DNA of 64,000 nt from Heliocidaris tuberculata (taxonomy: Eukaryota; Echinodermata; Echinoidea; Camarodonta; Echinometridae), in the NCBI GenBank assembly GCA_025618425.1, contig CM046832.1, positions 57,185,587 through 57,249,586 on the forward strand, written 5' to 3'. The translations under genes were made by a program, and so were the position numbers. Positions 14,201 to 29,200 of this stretch are shown here, in pieces; within the stretch, counting starts at the first letter, position 1; each line of letters starts with the position of its first letter. The notes below the pieces were generated by a model. That model had not been told where the DNA came from. It worked only from the letters and a program-made list of their open reading frames with translations, and did no database searches.

Positions 14201-17200
14201 ATTTTTTTGTGATTGATACCAATTAACATTTATTGTAGGGTTAAACACAGTCTTGATTATCATTAATGAGAAATTGATGTTGAATTCATATCTTATGGTT
14301 TTGTACCTCATTTTAACTGGAACTTCTGACAGATCTCTTCTGGTGCTCAAATATAACTTCATGAAAAGGATGTGGAATTCATTCATAAAAAAATGAAGGA
14401 GAATTCAAAGCGTCATGACTATAGGAAGGATTTACAATTTTGTTGGATTAACATGTCAGGTATTCTGTTATTGTGCCAATGTAAGAGCATGTTTGGAAAA
14501 GTAAGTCAAGAAATAAGAAATAAATATGAATAGGTGAGAACTAGATTAAAGAAATGTGACATATACACAGTATTATTAAGAATGAGACTCGAATTTAGTC
14601 CATGTACATGTTTGAGAACATCCAGAATAAACACAATTTGAGATCTTGCTTTAACTTTAATTTTATTTTCAAAAGAGGAATAAAAAACTGCTAAAGCACA
14701 TGTACATTCAATCTTCACAATGCAATCCACATTTATCAAATTGCAATACACCATTGCAGCTTTCTTATTCCATGATGTCGAAAGGGTGAAGTCGAACCAT
14801 TCTGTCATACAAATATAGTTATTGTTATTAGAAATAGACCGCAAACAATTCTTTGATACAAACTCCTCCCAATTTGAACTCACCATTGAAAGAAATTGTC
14901 TGAAATATAGGTATGGAGATCACAGGTATCGCTCGCAGCCATGCTGTGGCATTGTTTGTGTAGTTTATACTTCAGATAGATGTTTTCTCTCTATCTTTTT
15001 AACTGTTAGCTTTAAAAAAGTTACCAACATCAACACAACTAAGTAGACATGTGGTAGAGTTATTAACATCTCTTACAAAGATGCTAGTATTATTTTTTCC
15101 AACACAAATTTTCTAGAAGAATGAGAATACCTCATATTTTTGTAATAAGCATTAGCCTCAGTTCAAAGTCTTGAAATGAAACTACCAGGTAAAGTGCTTG
15201 CATAGCAAAATAAGTGGGTGCAAAATTGAATATAACGGATCAATAGATTAAAGATTTTACCTCACTGAGGAATATTTATGAAAAGAATGAACACAATAGA
15301 CTTTCATTTCTTTTGGGTTCACCATCTAATTGAAATGCATTTAACCATAAACTGAATTAATGGCTATGTAATAATGTTTTTCAAAGGATAGACCTTAAAT
15401 GGAATATTACATTTATGTGGGAGTACCAGTCTATGCAGCCTTACTCCTTGTATACCTTTCTTATCTATACAAGTACAAAACAAGTCCTTAAAATGAAATG
15501 ATTTTAAACAAATAACTAGGTTATTTTAATATATCAAAGTTAAAAAGTATACAAATTAATTAACTAACTCATAAACAACAGCCTTTTTAAAAATTCCATG
15601 AACTTGCAACCCTCAAATTTGCTGAAAATGGAAAGAAAAATGTAGTTGACAGAAAACAGCAACAAGAACAAAAAATCCCCAACAGAATGCAGAATGCATC
15701 TATTTCTGTAAAAAAAATAATTGTTAGAATTTATGAAACAGATTCAATTGCATATATATATATTTGTTGTATTATTGACCCCAGTTATGCTTCTGAAAGA
15801 ATGAGGATAAATATACAGTATACAAGTAAAGTTTTGTCAAATACTTGACCATTGGAAATAATTGAATAGGTTTTTTTCCTGGCCTTGACCCAATGCTGTA
15901 CAACCTATATTTCAACTGAAAGGACAAAGAATAATATAAATTTAATAAATGTAGCATCATGGTCATTGATTTTTTTATAAAGTAATTTTCTTGGTGCATC
16001 AGAGGTTTCAACAATTTCAACAGTTTTCTCTAATAAAATTGGACAGTGATAAAATGACAATGTACATGTAGTTCAAGATTATCTTTAGGACACTCCAGGG
16101 CTGGACAGATGTGTTGTTTTTCCTTAAATATAATTTCCATTTTATAATAAGTTGGGAATTCCAATGCTTCTTTTGAAATGTATCAACATGAGTAGAACCT
16201 TTTCCTGGTTTTCCAAACCATTTTTACAAGTATTCACAATTTAGTGAATCAACTATAGCCTAAGGAATTTATTTGTGACAGAATAAAATCCTAATAAATT
16301 AACACTAAACATGCTATTTCTAAAAAATGCAGGTGTTTCATAGCAAATGTTTCAGGGTTTGTGTTTTCTACTCATAGGTGTATCAGAAATCAGAAAACAT
16401 ATGAAATCTATTTCTAAACTCATTTGACTTTTCCCAACTCTATGACAGAAAGTAAGGGAAGTGAAAGGGCAGAAAGTTAAAGTGAATATTTGGGATTAAT
16501 TCTCAAAGCAAAGCTATGATTCAATATTCCATTGTCTGAGATTATATTTCAGATTAAGAATGGGCCTATAGGGGGAGTAAAATTCACAACATTACAGAAT
16601 TGAGTAAAACATTCATTAAATGGCATAAAATTGTGTATGCATAATGATTTATAGGCCTCTGCAATCTTACAAAATCAACACTGATATAGTGTAAAACTTG
16701 CAATTCCATAAAGACATCTGTACACTCTAAAAACTTAAGTGTTAAATCACCATTTAAAAGGGCCGAGGAGTGACAACTTTTTCAAAATTGTAGATTAACA
16801 CTTTTATCATGCTGGATACAACACTATAAAGGCTGAATCCAGCAGTTTAAAAGAGTTGATCATCCATTTTGAAAAAGTTGTCACTCCTCGGCCCTTTTAA
16901 ATGGTAATTTAACACTTTAGTTTTTAGAGTGTAACATGAATAGAACAGTGATATAACCCAAAATAAATACATAACATTTAATAGAATGATATGGATATTT
17001 TTTTCCTGTCAATTTGAAAATTTTGAAATGTGAAAATCTTTTAAAAGCAGACAGAAAGTCTGTATTACCTATTCAGTGCATCGTGAGAACTGAGAATCTT
17101 GTAAAATTTGCAGCATTAGCATCTGTTTAGGGTGAGAATTCTGTCACGTTTTACTACCTCTCTGCAGAGCAAATATGATTTCCTATGTCAATAGTATGGG

Positions 17201-20200
17201 TGGGACCTTCAGATCTTTTTCATTGTTGTGCTATGGTATTATGAGTTATGGTCAAAGTAAAGGAAGTGGGGGACTATTGTATATTTCTCTCCTGATTTTT
17301 TTTGCATGCCATGATGTACATACGTCATACTGTATGATATCACCGCATTAAAATGAAAAAAAAAAAATCTTGTTTTTCAATATATGGAATGATAATTAAA
17401 GTGTAGAAGCAATCAGTCACTTTTTTTTCTTACAGATCTGCATATGTATGCCTACATCCACTACAAATACTTGATTTACATAACCTACATTGATATTTAG
17501 ATTAGGGTAAACAAATATGTGAATGTACAATACATTTGTTATTCCCCAGGTCTGAATACTTAAAAAACTTAAAAATTGTGTTTAAATACATAATTATAAA
17601 AGCTCTCTTTATGTTTTAAAGGTAATGCACGTTGAGTTGGTAAATTTTTGATGAACAGATGTCTTTATTTTTTGCTCTGTAACACTTGCACTTTTGAGAA
17701 ACAATGTTGCCCGTATTTCAGATTTATATGTTAACTATTTAATGTACAATTCACAGATAAGGTTCTTCCCATTGTGATAAATCCTCAGATAGAAATTGAT
17801 AAGGAATTCCTTAAAGGATACCAATCACCCAAAATAATTTTGATCTGTATGTTAGAGGTTGCATGTCGTTATACTATATTCAGAATATGGGCCTCAAATA
17901 TTAATTCTGTAAAGAGATATTGCAATTTTAATTACACTCTCTATAAGCGTGAGTAGACTACTCGACGCACCCGTACGCACCCGTACGCACCCGTACGCAC
18001 TCGCCAAGGTAAAGGCTCGCGTGGAACCAAATGACTTCGGTTCCGCGCGAGCATTTTCATGTTATCCTTTATTTCCTTCATACTAATTAACTGACATTGA
18101 CCTATAGAATACCAGACAAAGTTCTTTGAGGTTGATTTTATACTTTCTAGCTGTACACAAATTATTTTTTCAGGTGATTGGTACACTTTAATAAAGGAAT
18201 ACTCTGTATTTGGAGGGGAAACAGGGTAATCTGTCTAGATAAAGACTCAAGATTTAAAAAAAAATTGTTAATGATGATATGTTAAATCACTTATGAAATA
18301 CATGTGAAGCCTTCCTGTGCACTGTACATATCATTGTGATGTAATATTTACACATGGAGGTTAATTGCATGTAACTATTTTGCCTATGCTGATTACATAA
18401 CAAACCTCATGTTATGGTCCTTGGAAGGAGAGGAATATTTGATCTCATGATAAAAATAAGCAGCACCAACCCTAAGCAGAAGAATGCTTTTACCAGTGAT
18501 TAAGAAGCATTATCTAAACACAAAAGATACAAGAAACTTGAAGGCATTTGATAAGACTAAAACAACACATTGTTGACAAATTATGCTAAAGCTATATGTC
18601 GGCTACATGGTACCATTGATAGTCATGCATAAACAAGTTGAAAAAGTATCAAATCATAATTGTAATTTGAAATGTGATATTCATATAGCTTGAGGATTTA
18701 GGAACATGCATAGACCTAGGGCAAAGGCATTTTATGTTTCAAGCATTTATATAGTCATGTGTTTTGTTGATATGTGCTTTTCCCAACATTAGACAATAGT
18801 TCTAGCAAAAAGAAAATAATGTGTAGATGAAAACATGTATCATCTGCTGAGAGCCAGAAGGGCATTAACTCATATAGAGTTAACACCTTTCTGGCTTCCA
18901 GCGGAGGATATGTCCATGTTAGACAGATATGTATTCCAACTGATGCAGATATTGCACTTGAATCTACTTTAATGTACATACCTCTACGTATACCATCTTG
19001 GATGTAATACATTGTACATCAGTATACATATGATGTTGCATAGGGTCCATTGGACAATGAACACACCATTTCTCATTGATTTGTCCTTAGAATCATTGAT
19101 CATGGTTTTTGGGCGGAACAACAGGATGTGCCACCTACCGTGGGGAAGACCTTGCTCCAAATCTTTTGTGTGAATCCAATTCATATATGTATTCATTATA
19201 TGGGTCATATGTAGACCGGATGGAATAGTATTTCATATATTACAATCTTAATTGGGAATTCTTTTACTTAAAAAAAACCATAAACCAAAACCTGTGTCCA
19301 ATAAATATACTCACAAAGTAAATAATTTTCTTCTGTTTGATTAAAGACAACTAAGCACCATGAGGCAAAATCGTCTGTTTGGAGCCAGAAAGGCATTAAA
19401 GGGAAATCCGACCTTAATGGCAAGTTGCTTTGAAAGAAAGAGGGAAAATCAGAGAAGCAGATTGGTGAAAGTTTGAACGAAATCGGACAATCAATAAGTA
19501 AGTTATGAATTTTTGAAAGTTGCAATCACTATGCATATGGGAATTTCAAATTGGCCAAATAGGTAATGTCACTGTGATGTAGCTGTGGACAACTCCCCCA
19601 TTCACTCTAACACACAGAATGAGTAAAATGCCACTTTTTTTCAAAATGCATTACTCAGTAGGATATTTTCGTTCATGAGGACCTATAACAATATGCTATC
19701 TCCAATATATTTTGAGTACAGCCCCGAGGGTAAAAGCGCCTCGAAGAGAACCGCAAATTAATGATATTTTTTGTCCGACAAATGGGAGTGTTGTCCACAA
19801 AAATGTCACAATTGACTCACAAATTGCCAATTTGAGATTCGCATAGATGTAGTGATCTCATTTTTCAAACATCCATAACTTTCTTATTCCTTGTCCGATT
19901 TCTTTCAAACTTTCACCGTCCTGTTTTTCTTATTTTTCTGCTTTGACACAAATCATCTTATTACCAAGGTTGGATTGCCTTTTAAGTCCCATCATTTGTA
20001 CAGAGTGTACAGAGTTAACATCCCTCTTGCTCCAAACAGAGGAAATATTGCTTGTCTCATTGTGTAATGGAAATGATGTCTTATTTAATTGTTCAGTAGT
20101 AGGTAGATCTTTGTGGGGAATAGGGGATGCACAAAATAAGTTTTCACATTTTCAGAGACATTAAAAAAAGAGGATATTTCAAACGGAATGAGATTATCAA

Positions 20201-23200
20201 ATTTTTTTTCAAAAACATAATTTAAGTCTTATAATATTCCTGACCAGCCCCCCCCCCCCAAAAAAAAAAGCCACACCCAGTTTTCTCAGGTGGGCCTGCC
20301 CGGCCTGGAGCACTTCACTTGTTAATCTACGTTACTTACTTGCTTCCACAGGTTTTTTCTTCGAAAGCTATCAGTAATTTTTCAACATTAGTTATATTAT
20401 GAAAAGGAAGCACCATCGTTATTATCAGTATGATAACTGATATGTTCTTTTGCATTTAGAATGTATCTACCCTTTTTACTGGAAGAGGAGGTGTGTTTAA
20501 TACATATATATATATATAACCTGCTGATCGAGCCCTAAGGGAACTGACTCTGTGTAAACTGATATGAGTTACTTTAACACCCTTCTGGCTCTCAACAATG
20601 TATTCCTTTCAAATATGATGATCTCTTGGTTTCTTTCCAAATCTTTGAAATTATTTCGGACTAACATGAGATTTCCTTGATCTTTTTGACCCTCCATTTA
20701 TGAAAGGACTCTCACTATCTAAAAGCTGTCCAGGTACTGTAAAGTTTCACTTTATTCTTTTTAACTTTTGGTGTGGCTCTATGCATAAACTACTTGGCAT
20801 GCTGCATGATTTCTTCTGTGTCTCACCACTTCTGCACTTTTCCTCATTAAAAAACCTTGTTTTTGCATGATGTGGACCTTGCTTATAAATGCTTTATTTT
20901 AAGGTCATCATATTGGTTTGCAATGGTTTTTCTTCTGCAGATTTTATTTGCAGATGTATCTTTGTTCATTTTCATTAAGCTTCTTATATATGCATGAAGG
21001 TATTTGTCTTCCTTTCTGAAACCACCAAGAACCACGATGGCCGGAATTCACAAAGGTGGCTTCAATTCAGACCATGGTTTATGCAGATTTCGTGGTATAA
21101 ATACGCTTGATTTAGCTCGTACACTTAAAAAGATCCAATAATGAACATGCGCCGGTCGCGCGTGGTTGGCAAAAGCGCTAAATTCACGCTTGTTGCCATG
21201 GTTCAGACCATGGTTTATGTAAATTCAGACCATGGTTTATTTGAATTAATTTACATAAACCATGGTCTGAACCATGGCAACTAGCGTGAATTTAGAGCTT
21301 TTACCAACCACGAGCGACCGGCACACGTTCATCATTGGATCTTTTTAAGTATACGCGCTAAATCAAGCGTATTTATACCACGAAATCTGCATAAACCATG
21401 GTCTGAATTGAAACCACCTTTGTGAATTCCGGCCAATGAGCTAGATAATTTTTCCCTTTAGAATATTCATGGGTAGGCCTGTTAGCATACATGAATGTAG
21501 CTTGTAGTCAACATGGACTATCATCAGTCATAAAATTCCTGAAATCTGATGATTTCTTGAGGTACCATCAAATAACAATTTGTGACCAGATTACGTGTAG
21601 TGCTCCGAGTCAAGATGTTTTGTACATTGAGCATCCGTGTACAGCAAACTTTCTACAGCAAGCAGTTGGTATTACAGCTTTAAACAGGAAGTTTTTTTCA
21701 GTGATATTTTGAAATGTACATGTGTTAATGATTTTATTTGAATTATGTTTATTGTGTTTTAATTAATGGATGAGATGTGAGGTAATATCTCGTTCATATT
21801 TATACACTTCTTTTCAGTTTTGCTGTGATGAAGTTCGATAATGACTGGCATAAGCTGGTATGGTGGGAAGAGAACAATCTATTTACATTAAAAAAATTAG
21901 GATTAATATTTTTACTTCATTTATCTAAAAATGATCAGGATCTAGATGAGTGTCATGAGTCCTTCTATAATAAATATTATGAATTGTTAAATAAATTCCA
22001 GCATACTTGCTTATTTGCATGTCATCTGCTCATTAATGTCATATTTTATGATTTAGGGGCATTGGCCAATGATTTTGCTGCTAATTAAGGTACCATTTAA
22101 CATGTTTAGCAGAATGAAAAATTTAAAGTTGAAGATAACCATTAAAAACAAACAGCCAGGGAAATATTACTCTTAAAAATGTGTTCAAAGGTAACTTTGG
22201 AATTTCTCCCTAAGTGGATAAATGCACTGAATTAGAAAACAAAGAAATACAAGAGGCAATTTTTTCTTTATAAGACGGTGAACATTTTTTGATCGGAACT
22301 TGCCAAATTCTTCAAGCAGGTATTGATTTATGCACAATTTTTTTGTGAAAAAAATGTTAAATAGTACTTTTCATACCAGCAAAGTACATCTGTGCAGTGG
22401 TGTTCAGAGGGTTAGATGTGAAGAGACATCAGTGGGTATAGAAAGTTCTAGAAATGGATCATGGCATTCTTGGGGTTTTTTTTCTTCTTTGTTTTGCAGT
22501 GTTTGGTTAAAAATCAAATTCTGTGATTTGGGATTTTCTGCTTTACACACTCTTTCAATTTCAGCCACATTTTGCAGTGTTTCATATTCTTTCTTTTTTC
22601 AAGGTATTGCCGTGTTGGTAAACGTCAAGTAAGAGATTTTCTCATTTTTTTGTTTGTATATACTTATGAGGGTAGAACACAACTTTCAAAAGAGAAACTG
22701 TTCACTTTTGAATGTCTGAATTTTTGAAAAAGGATTTAACAGTCACTGAAATGATGAAATACAAATGATATTCACCTTTATTTGCAAAAGATAAGGGGTA
22801 CAATTTCTTATTTATAGCTTGCTACTTGTGTAACTTTTGTTAAAAAGTTATTGTTGCGGATGCTATTTATCATTTTCATTAAGGTGGAAAGCTTCTCAAT
22901 ATTTGTGCAGTAAGAAATATGTAAATAATTGGCCAGTAAAATAATAAACTTCTCTTGTCATGAAAATAATTATACATTAAGAGTTGGATGTGGACCAAGT
23001 AATTTGAACTTTCTCACAATCATCTATAGAATAAGGTGTTTATTCTGCTTTCCAGTACCACCCCCAAATACTTAAGACTTGATGCAAGTACTTTGGACTG
23101 CTATAGAAAATGATCACAAAAAGAAATCGAAACGTTAATGTCCCATGTTTATTGTGCATCCCTAATGAACCTTCATGTTTTGGTGAAAATTGGAACACTG

Positions 23201-26200
23201 TTTGAATATTATTGATCTGCAGTAGTGCGTGGTTACTCCATGCCTGCTAAAGAGGTGTGTTCGTGCAGTCATCAGTTATTGTCTTATTGCCTGCATAACT
23301 TAGAGTTAAAGTGTACCAGTCACCAAAACATATTTTGCTCTGTATATTAGGGTTCTATTTCTCTGTACCATATTCAAAATATAAGCTTCAAATGCTGATT
23401 CTCTAATGAGATATAGCAAGTTGAAATACACTCCCAATAAACAAAACAGCGACTTGTGAGGAACTTGTGAGGAGACTAGTTGATGCACCCGAAAGCTCTC
23501 GCATAGAAAAAGGGCCCTCGCGGACCCAACTCTGACTTTGATTCCGAGCAGGCCCTTATTCTATGTGAGAGCATTGTATTAGCCATTTCTTAGTCAAACG
23601 TATTTCAGAGGTTTTTTCCCCCTTCTTTTTTTTGGGGGGGGGGGTATGGGGATGTGGATGAGATGGGCAGGTAGTAAGTTCACTCACTACCTTATAGCTT
23701 GTGCTCCTGCAAAATCAAGAAATTGGACAAATGGATCATTAGTCTCACAATTAGGAGTATTACCTCTCCCTTTCTTGGACAGACTGATTTTATGTAGCAG
23801 AAAAAAGTAGACAGGGGCTGGGTTCAATTTCCTCTGGAACTGATTGTATTGAAGATGCCACCAAAAATGAAAAGTGAGCCCCTGAAAAACCGATTTCGTG
23901 ATAAAGAGAAATCACTAAAATCAGAGAAAATATAGAAAAACACTGTTTGTCTGAAAAGGTAGCCCACAGATACTAAAGAGAAACCTCAAAATTTACAGAT
24001 GAATGGTATTCTTTGAGCCTTAAATGAAACAAAATGATCTTAACTTTCAGGAGTGATATTATAAGAAGATACAGGATATCGTCTGTTTGGAGCCAGAAGG
24101 GCATTACGTCCCATCCTTTGTACAGAGTTAACATCCTTCTTGCATGCTCCAAACAGATGCTATGTCATCTGTTGAGAGCCAGAAGGGCGTTAAATCTGTG
24201 TTAAAGTATATGAGTTAACACCCTTCTGGCTCCAAACAGACGATATGTTAGTGTGAATATGCCTGTATAGGTTATGTCCTTGCCTCATTTATTTTTGGCA
24301 GCGCAATAATCTCAGTGGTGATTGACTTGGTATGCTTCAGTTACCTTCAGGATCGGGAGGATGATAAAGCAATAAGCCATTTTTGTGCTAGAAATGCACT
24401 GTTAATTTTCAAAAGTGCAGGGTTCATAGACTGTACACTCTAAAAAACCCTGCTAAATACAACCTGTATAGGGTTGCATCCAACATGTTAAAAGTGTTAA
24501 TCTACCATTTTGAAAACGCTATCACCCATCGGCCCTTTAATATGGTGATTTAAGTTAACTCTTAGACATGTACTTTTTAGAGAGTAGCAATATTGGGCCT
24601 TTACTTTCTTATGTAGCAAATGTATTCAAATTGATGTATGTGTGTTCCAAGTGACTAGTTTGACTTAATTTATATTCAGAAGTATAAGTTGCATACACAC
24701 TGGTTGTTGCGATTACAGGCATACCTCAGACAACCTATTGGTTAATAAGAGCAATGATTGTGGTAGAGGTACATTCATGGATAGGTCTATTACATTTTAG
24801 GCTTATGGTTGCAGGAGGGCGAGACGATCTTATACCAACTCTATAAAAAGACACAAGTGGGTCACAAAATTGTCATAAATTTCATTAGATGATGTACCTT
24901 ATTTTAAATATATATCTATAGGGAATTTATTTAAATCATAGAGGCTTTTAAATTGCTTAGATATATGAATTGGGTAAACAATGAGTGGTATTTCCTTAAT
25001 TTTAGGATATACCACACAATTGCACTATTGTAGACTATGTCCTGATTGTAACTCGCATTATTCATGCACCAACCACACCAAAATTATCCACTCAGACAGA
25101 AACAAATGTGCAAAACCAGCATTCTTTGATGAATTTTATCCCCCTTTAAGCTAATTGTTCACACAAATGATTATTTATAGGCCAAAATAATTTGCCTAAC
25201 CCAAAACCTACATAAATATATGAGGACTATGATTTCTACAATGTATATATAGCTTTCCACAAATGTATTGTGATGGGTGCAAAGTGAACTAAAGTACCTG
25301 AGTGTTCTATTTTCAGTGCATGTTATTGACTATAGAATACACTGGACAGGGATTATGATGGTACCTGGTATTAATGATTTTGATATGGATTTTCACAATC
25401 AATTCAGATTGACATCATCACATGTCCGTTAATAGCAATATTGAATGCACTTGTATTTTAATTGGCCATGCTGTTATTACATGTAAGTTAGATTGTATAC
25501 TGTGTGTGTTGTTCTGCCTGTTGCTATTAGAATTAGAATGACAAAGTTACATGTTTGTAGTTCAAAGAAATTAAGAAGTGAATATATATATAGCTGCACA
25601 ACTTTGATGTTCATTTTATAAATGAGTTTTTTTAGTTAAATCTAGCAATTTTCTTAAAGTGCATGTTGAGAAAAGAATTTTTAATGTTTATGTCCACTTT
25701 GTTGAACATTATGCATGTTCATGTATTGTGCTATTAATACTTTAATTTGAAAAACAATGTGCAATGTCCAAAAAATTATGTCATGAAACAATTTTGCAAA
25801 TACATACATTGCTTGAGTTACATGTATTTGTTTATTCTTGCATGTCATTTTGTGTATGAATTTTTTGCGAGATGTGATTTAAAAACAAAAAAAACTCTGG
25901 CACAAGAGGGAGGCCAATTTTTGGAGCCTTCCTCAATAATTGATGTGTAAAATTGTTTGCCTCCTACCTATTTTGTGATGTATGTTTGCGTGTACATGTT
26001 AAGCTTTCGTATTACATATTTGTTTGCAGTATGTTTTCTGTATAACATTTAGTGGCCCAAGTATTGTTGATGTTCATGTTTGTATTTTAACTCTTTTTTT
26101 TCATTATGGTCTTTTTATTGATACAAAAATGTAAAAGTGTTACCATATGCAGGATGTCTGCAAAATTCAAAATGCAGTATCATACAACAATAGCCACCAT

Positions 26201-29200
26201 GATCTTTCGAGGCAGAAATTTCCTTTTATTTTTGCAATGTTACAATTTACAAAGATCATAAATGAACAAAAAATCCCTCAAATTACCCCATCAAAGTCTG
26301 CATTTTATAAATTTTAAATATTTTGAGCAGGAGTGATGTGAAAAGTACATTTTACTTGTCGGTGGAAGTATAACATCTTCCTTTTCTTGATCATTAGTTA
26401 TTGCAATTATGTTGGTTGTTTTGACAACATTTCTTTAATTTTTTTCTAATGGAATCTGAATGCATCATGAAACTATCTTTCTATTCCATTAACCCTTTCG
26501 CGACAATTGACCACATTTTGTGGTTTGGCTCAATAACTTTTGATTCAGAGCTCTAAAAATGATACCAGATGCATGAGTAGAAAGAGCAAAATTTTCTGTG
26601 CACTCTATGTCCATATTTGTTGCATGATCAGATTGTGTTTGATGCCAGGAATTTAAAAAATGAGATTAAGCTTTAAAATCCTCCAATTGGCAACACATTA
26701 AGAAGTTCAAAATTATTGTTTTTAAACAAAATTGGCAATTTTTAAAACTTTTTGACAAAATTTGTGACCATGTGTATTGTTTTCAAAGACATTACAGCTT
26801 ATTAGAACCATGTAGCGCAAAAAGAAAAATGTTATTGTTGCCAATTTAAAGAACAAAATGTGATCAATTTAGCCCTTAAATAATTCCTGTCCTGAAAGGG
26901 TTAAAGAGATATTGGAGTACTGGTCAAAGAGTGCTTCACAGTGTAAAACTATGATTCAGAGTATCTAGATATATCAACATTCAGTATCTGATGCTTAGAC
27001 AGTATCTCACCAATAGAGAGTCACTTTACATGTAGATGAGGAATTCAGTATCGACAAACCAAGAAGGAAAAAAACTGGGTAATTTTTGCGAAACTCCCAG
27101 TACTCCAGTATATCTTTAAATTGCAAATAAATGATCACGTGTACATTCACAAGAGCTGACCATTCATTTTCTTGAATTCTTTTGTATTCTATTCATGTCC
27201 ACCCCTCATGGTTGCTTCATGGCACACTGAATCATCTTGTGACTGCCACCTTGGTACAGCCCATGTATTGGGTCAAGCCCTTGGAGTAGACGTTCCAAAG
27301 GAGCCCGCACCCCCAGCCCCTCATCACATGACAAATCAGCGTCAAAAAAGTAAGTTTTTTTTTCATGAGCATAGCAGCATTAGTTTTTTTCCTTTTATTT
27401 CTGTTATGAAGTTATAATAGATACCTTTTGGTATTCTTTACTTCTACAACAAGATTAGGCAAAAGGGAGAAACAGGCTTTTGCATTATTTCCACCAAATA
27501 CCATTCATGACAGTTTCATATGCAATTTGTATAATTTTGTGTTATTTGCATGTAATTCATGTCGCTTTTGGCCTTGAAATTATTTACCATTGAGCATGAA
27601 AAAAAAAACCCCTGAAAATGTGAAATGCATTTATGCACTTGTGCTTTATCTCATTCGAAGTATGAATGAAAGGTAGTGATGTCCAAGCAATGGTTCATGA
27701 AGTAACTTGGTAGTTTTTGTTCCAAATTTCTCAGTCCTGATACCAGATGTACAGGTGGATGATCCAGAGCCAATCAGTGAGAGACTCAACAGCCCTCCAC
27801 CCCCTCTCACTTCACCCTCATCCAGATCACCCCGAAATAGCTTTAAGGGGGATGTCCACTCCCCCCGGGGCAGGAGCCCCTCCCCTCAGCCCTTCCCCAG
27901 ACCCAAATCTAAGAACGGGTCTTTCAAACAGGAGGACGATTCCCTCCCTTACCATCACAAATGTAAGTAGACAAGAGAGTGAGATCTCTTCTCGCCTTCC
28001 AACCAAGCGTCTTTTGCTGTGCTAGGGACTCTGCTGCCTCACCTAACATGGGAACTTGGTACCAGTCTCTTCTGTAACCTTTCTACGAATATACTAATCA
28101 TATCTATAAGTATTTCTTTCTTATGTCTGTACCCAATTTCTGCACCATGATCCAGAGACACTCTTGAGGATTGCATCATCTTATTTCATGCTCTGCTGGA
28201 CATTCAATTCTGGAGAATACAGCAAAAGAAATGTTATGCTCTTTTAATCGAAAAATTACTTCTTTGTAATTCTATCTTCATTTCGTATGCTGAGAGCCAG
28301 AAGGGTGCTCATGCAAAAGGACATGATTTAACCCATTGCCTATGGGAACTGAATGGTCCCTGTACTAAGCCTATGGGAATTAGAGAATTCAGTAGTCAAT
28401 GGGTTAACACCGTCCTATCTCTCAGCAGATGATTTATTTAAAGAGAGGAGGTGATGGGTTTCTGTCTATTTTACTAAACATTAATCTTGACATCACATGG
28501 AATATTAAAGGGTTGTCCCATTTGATGGGTCGTAATGAAGATAACTGTAACTAAAATTATTCCGAAATCAGTTCCCTGCAGTTTATGTGGAAAAGGTATT
28601 GGATATGCCACTGACCTGAGAAAATTGGTGCTGAAGGCTCATTGGTGTAAATCCGTTCCGTAGCACTTATTTTATCATACTGGTGACATATCCAATTCGT
28701 TTTTAACAGAAACTTAAGGAGGCCTGTTTGGGAATGATGTATATTTATAGTTATTGTTATCTTTAGCAGTCAAATGGGACCCTTCCTTTAGAACTTGGTC
28801 ACTGCCTTTTCACATGTAATTTCAATTACAGTTTGTATTACTTGTTTCAAATGTGACCTAAAGCTGTTCTCAGTTTTGACAGGGTGGGTGTGCATTCTAT
28901 ACTCAATCATGGGACTATTAAAAGGGACTTACATACTCAAAATATATCTTGAAAGAGTGGGTCCATGCTTAAGGTTGGTGACAGGTAGCTCTTACCTATT
29001 TCTATTAATCTATTTACATTTGTTCATGACATTTAATCAGAAGAGCTACATGAATTTAAAAGCATGGTGATGGCATCATTATAGAGTGAATAGATAAATT
29101 TCTTTCCACTGACATATTTTATTTTAAAAATGTGCTTGTAAGCTTTATATCACATATTGCTGCAGATATATTTGTCCTTACCAAAACAAATATATGGATT

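Larger units (their letters stand above)
11221..27259. other. Intron 2 of the FAM107-like gene
   Basis: About 16 kb with no supported exon. It holds a diverged tandem duplication (11411-11830), pyrimidine and TG tracts, three copies of an AAAGTGTACCAATCACC-ended repeat, two TACACTCTAAAAA MITEs, a 398-bp foldback, five 70-bp foldback hairpins (one interrupted) and a TTAA element at 26493. Confidence 0.5.

Noticed and set aside
13767..14386. Overlapping ORFs of 133 and 136 residues on opposite strands
   Set aside because: They lie across an AAAGTGTACCAAT repeat that recurs inverted at 17813 and 23306, show no splice borders or protein features, and are chance frames.
22605..22629. Exon-like 25-nt segment with a T-rich acceptor and GTAAGA donor
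   Set aside because: 25 nt would shift the frame between exons 2 and 3, which already join in phase 1.
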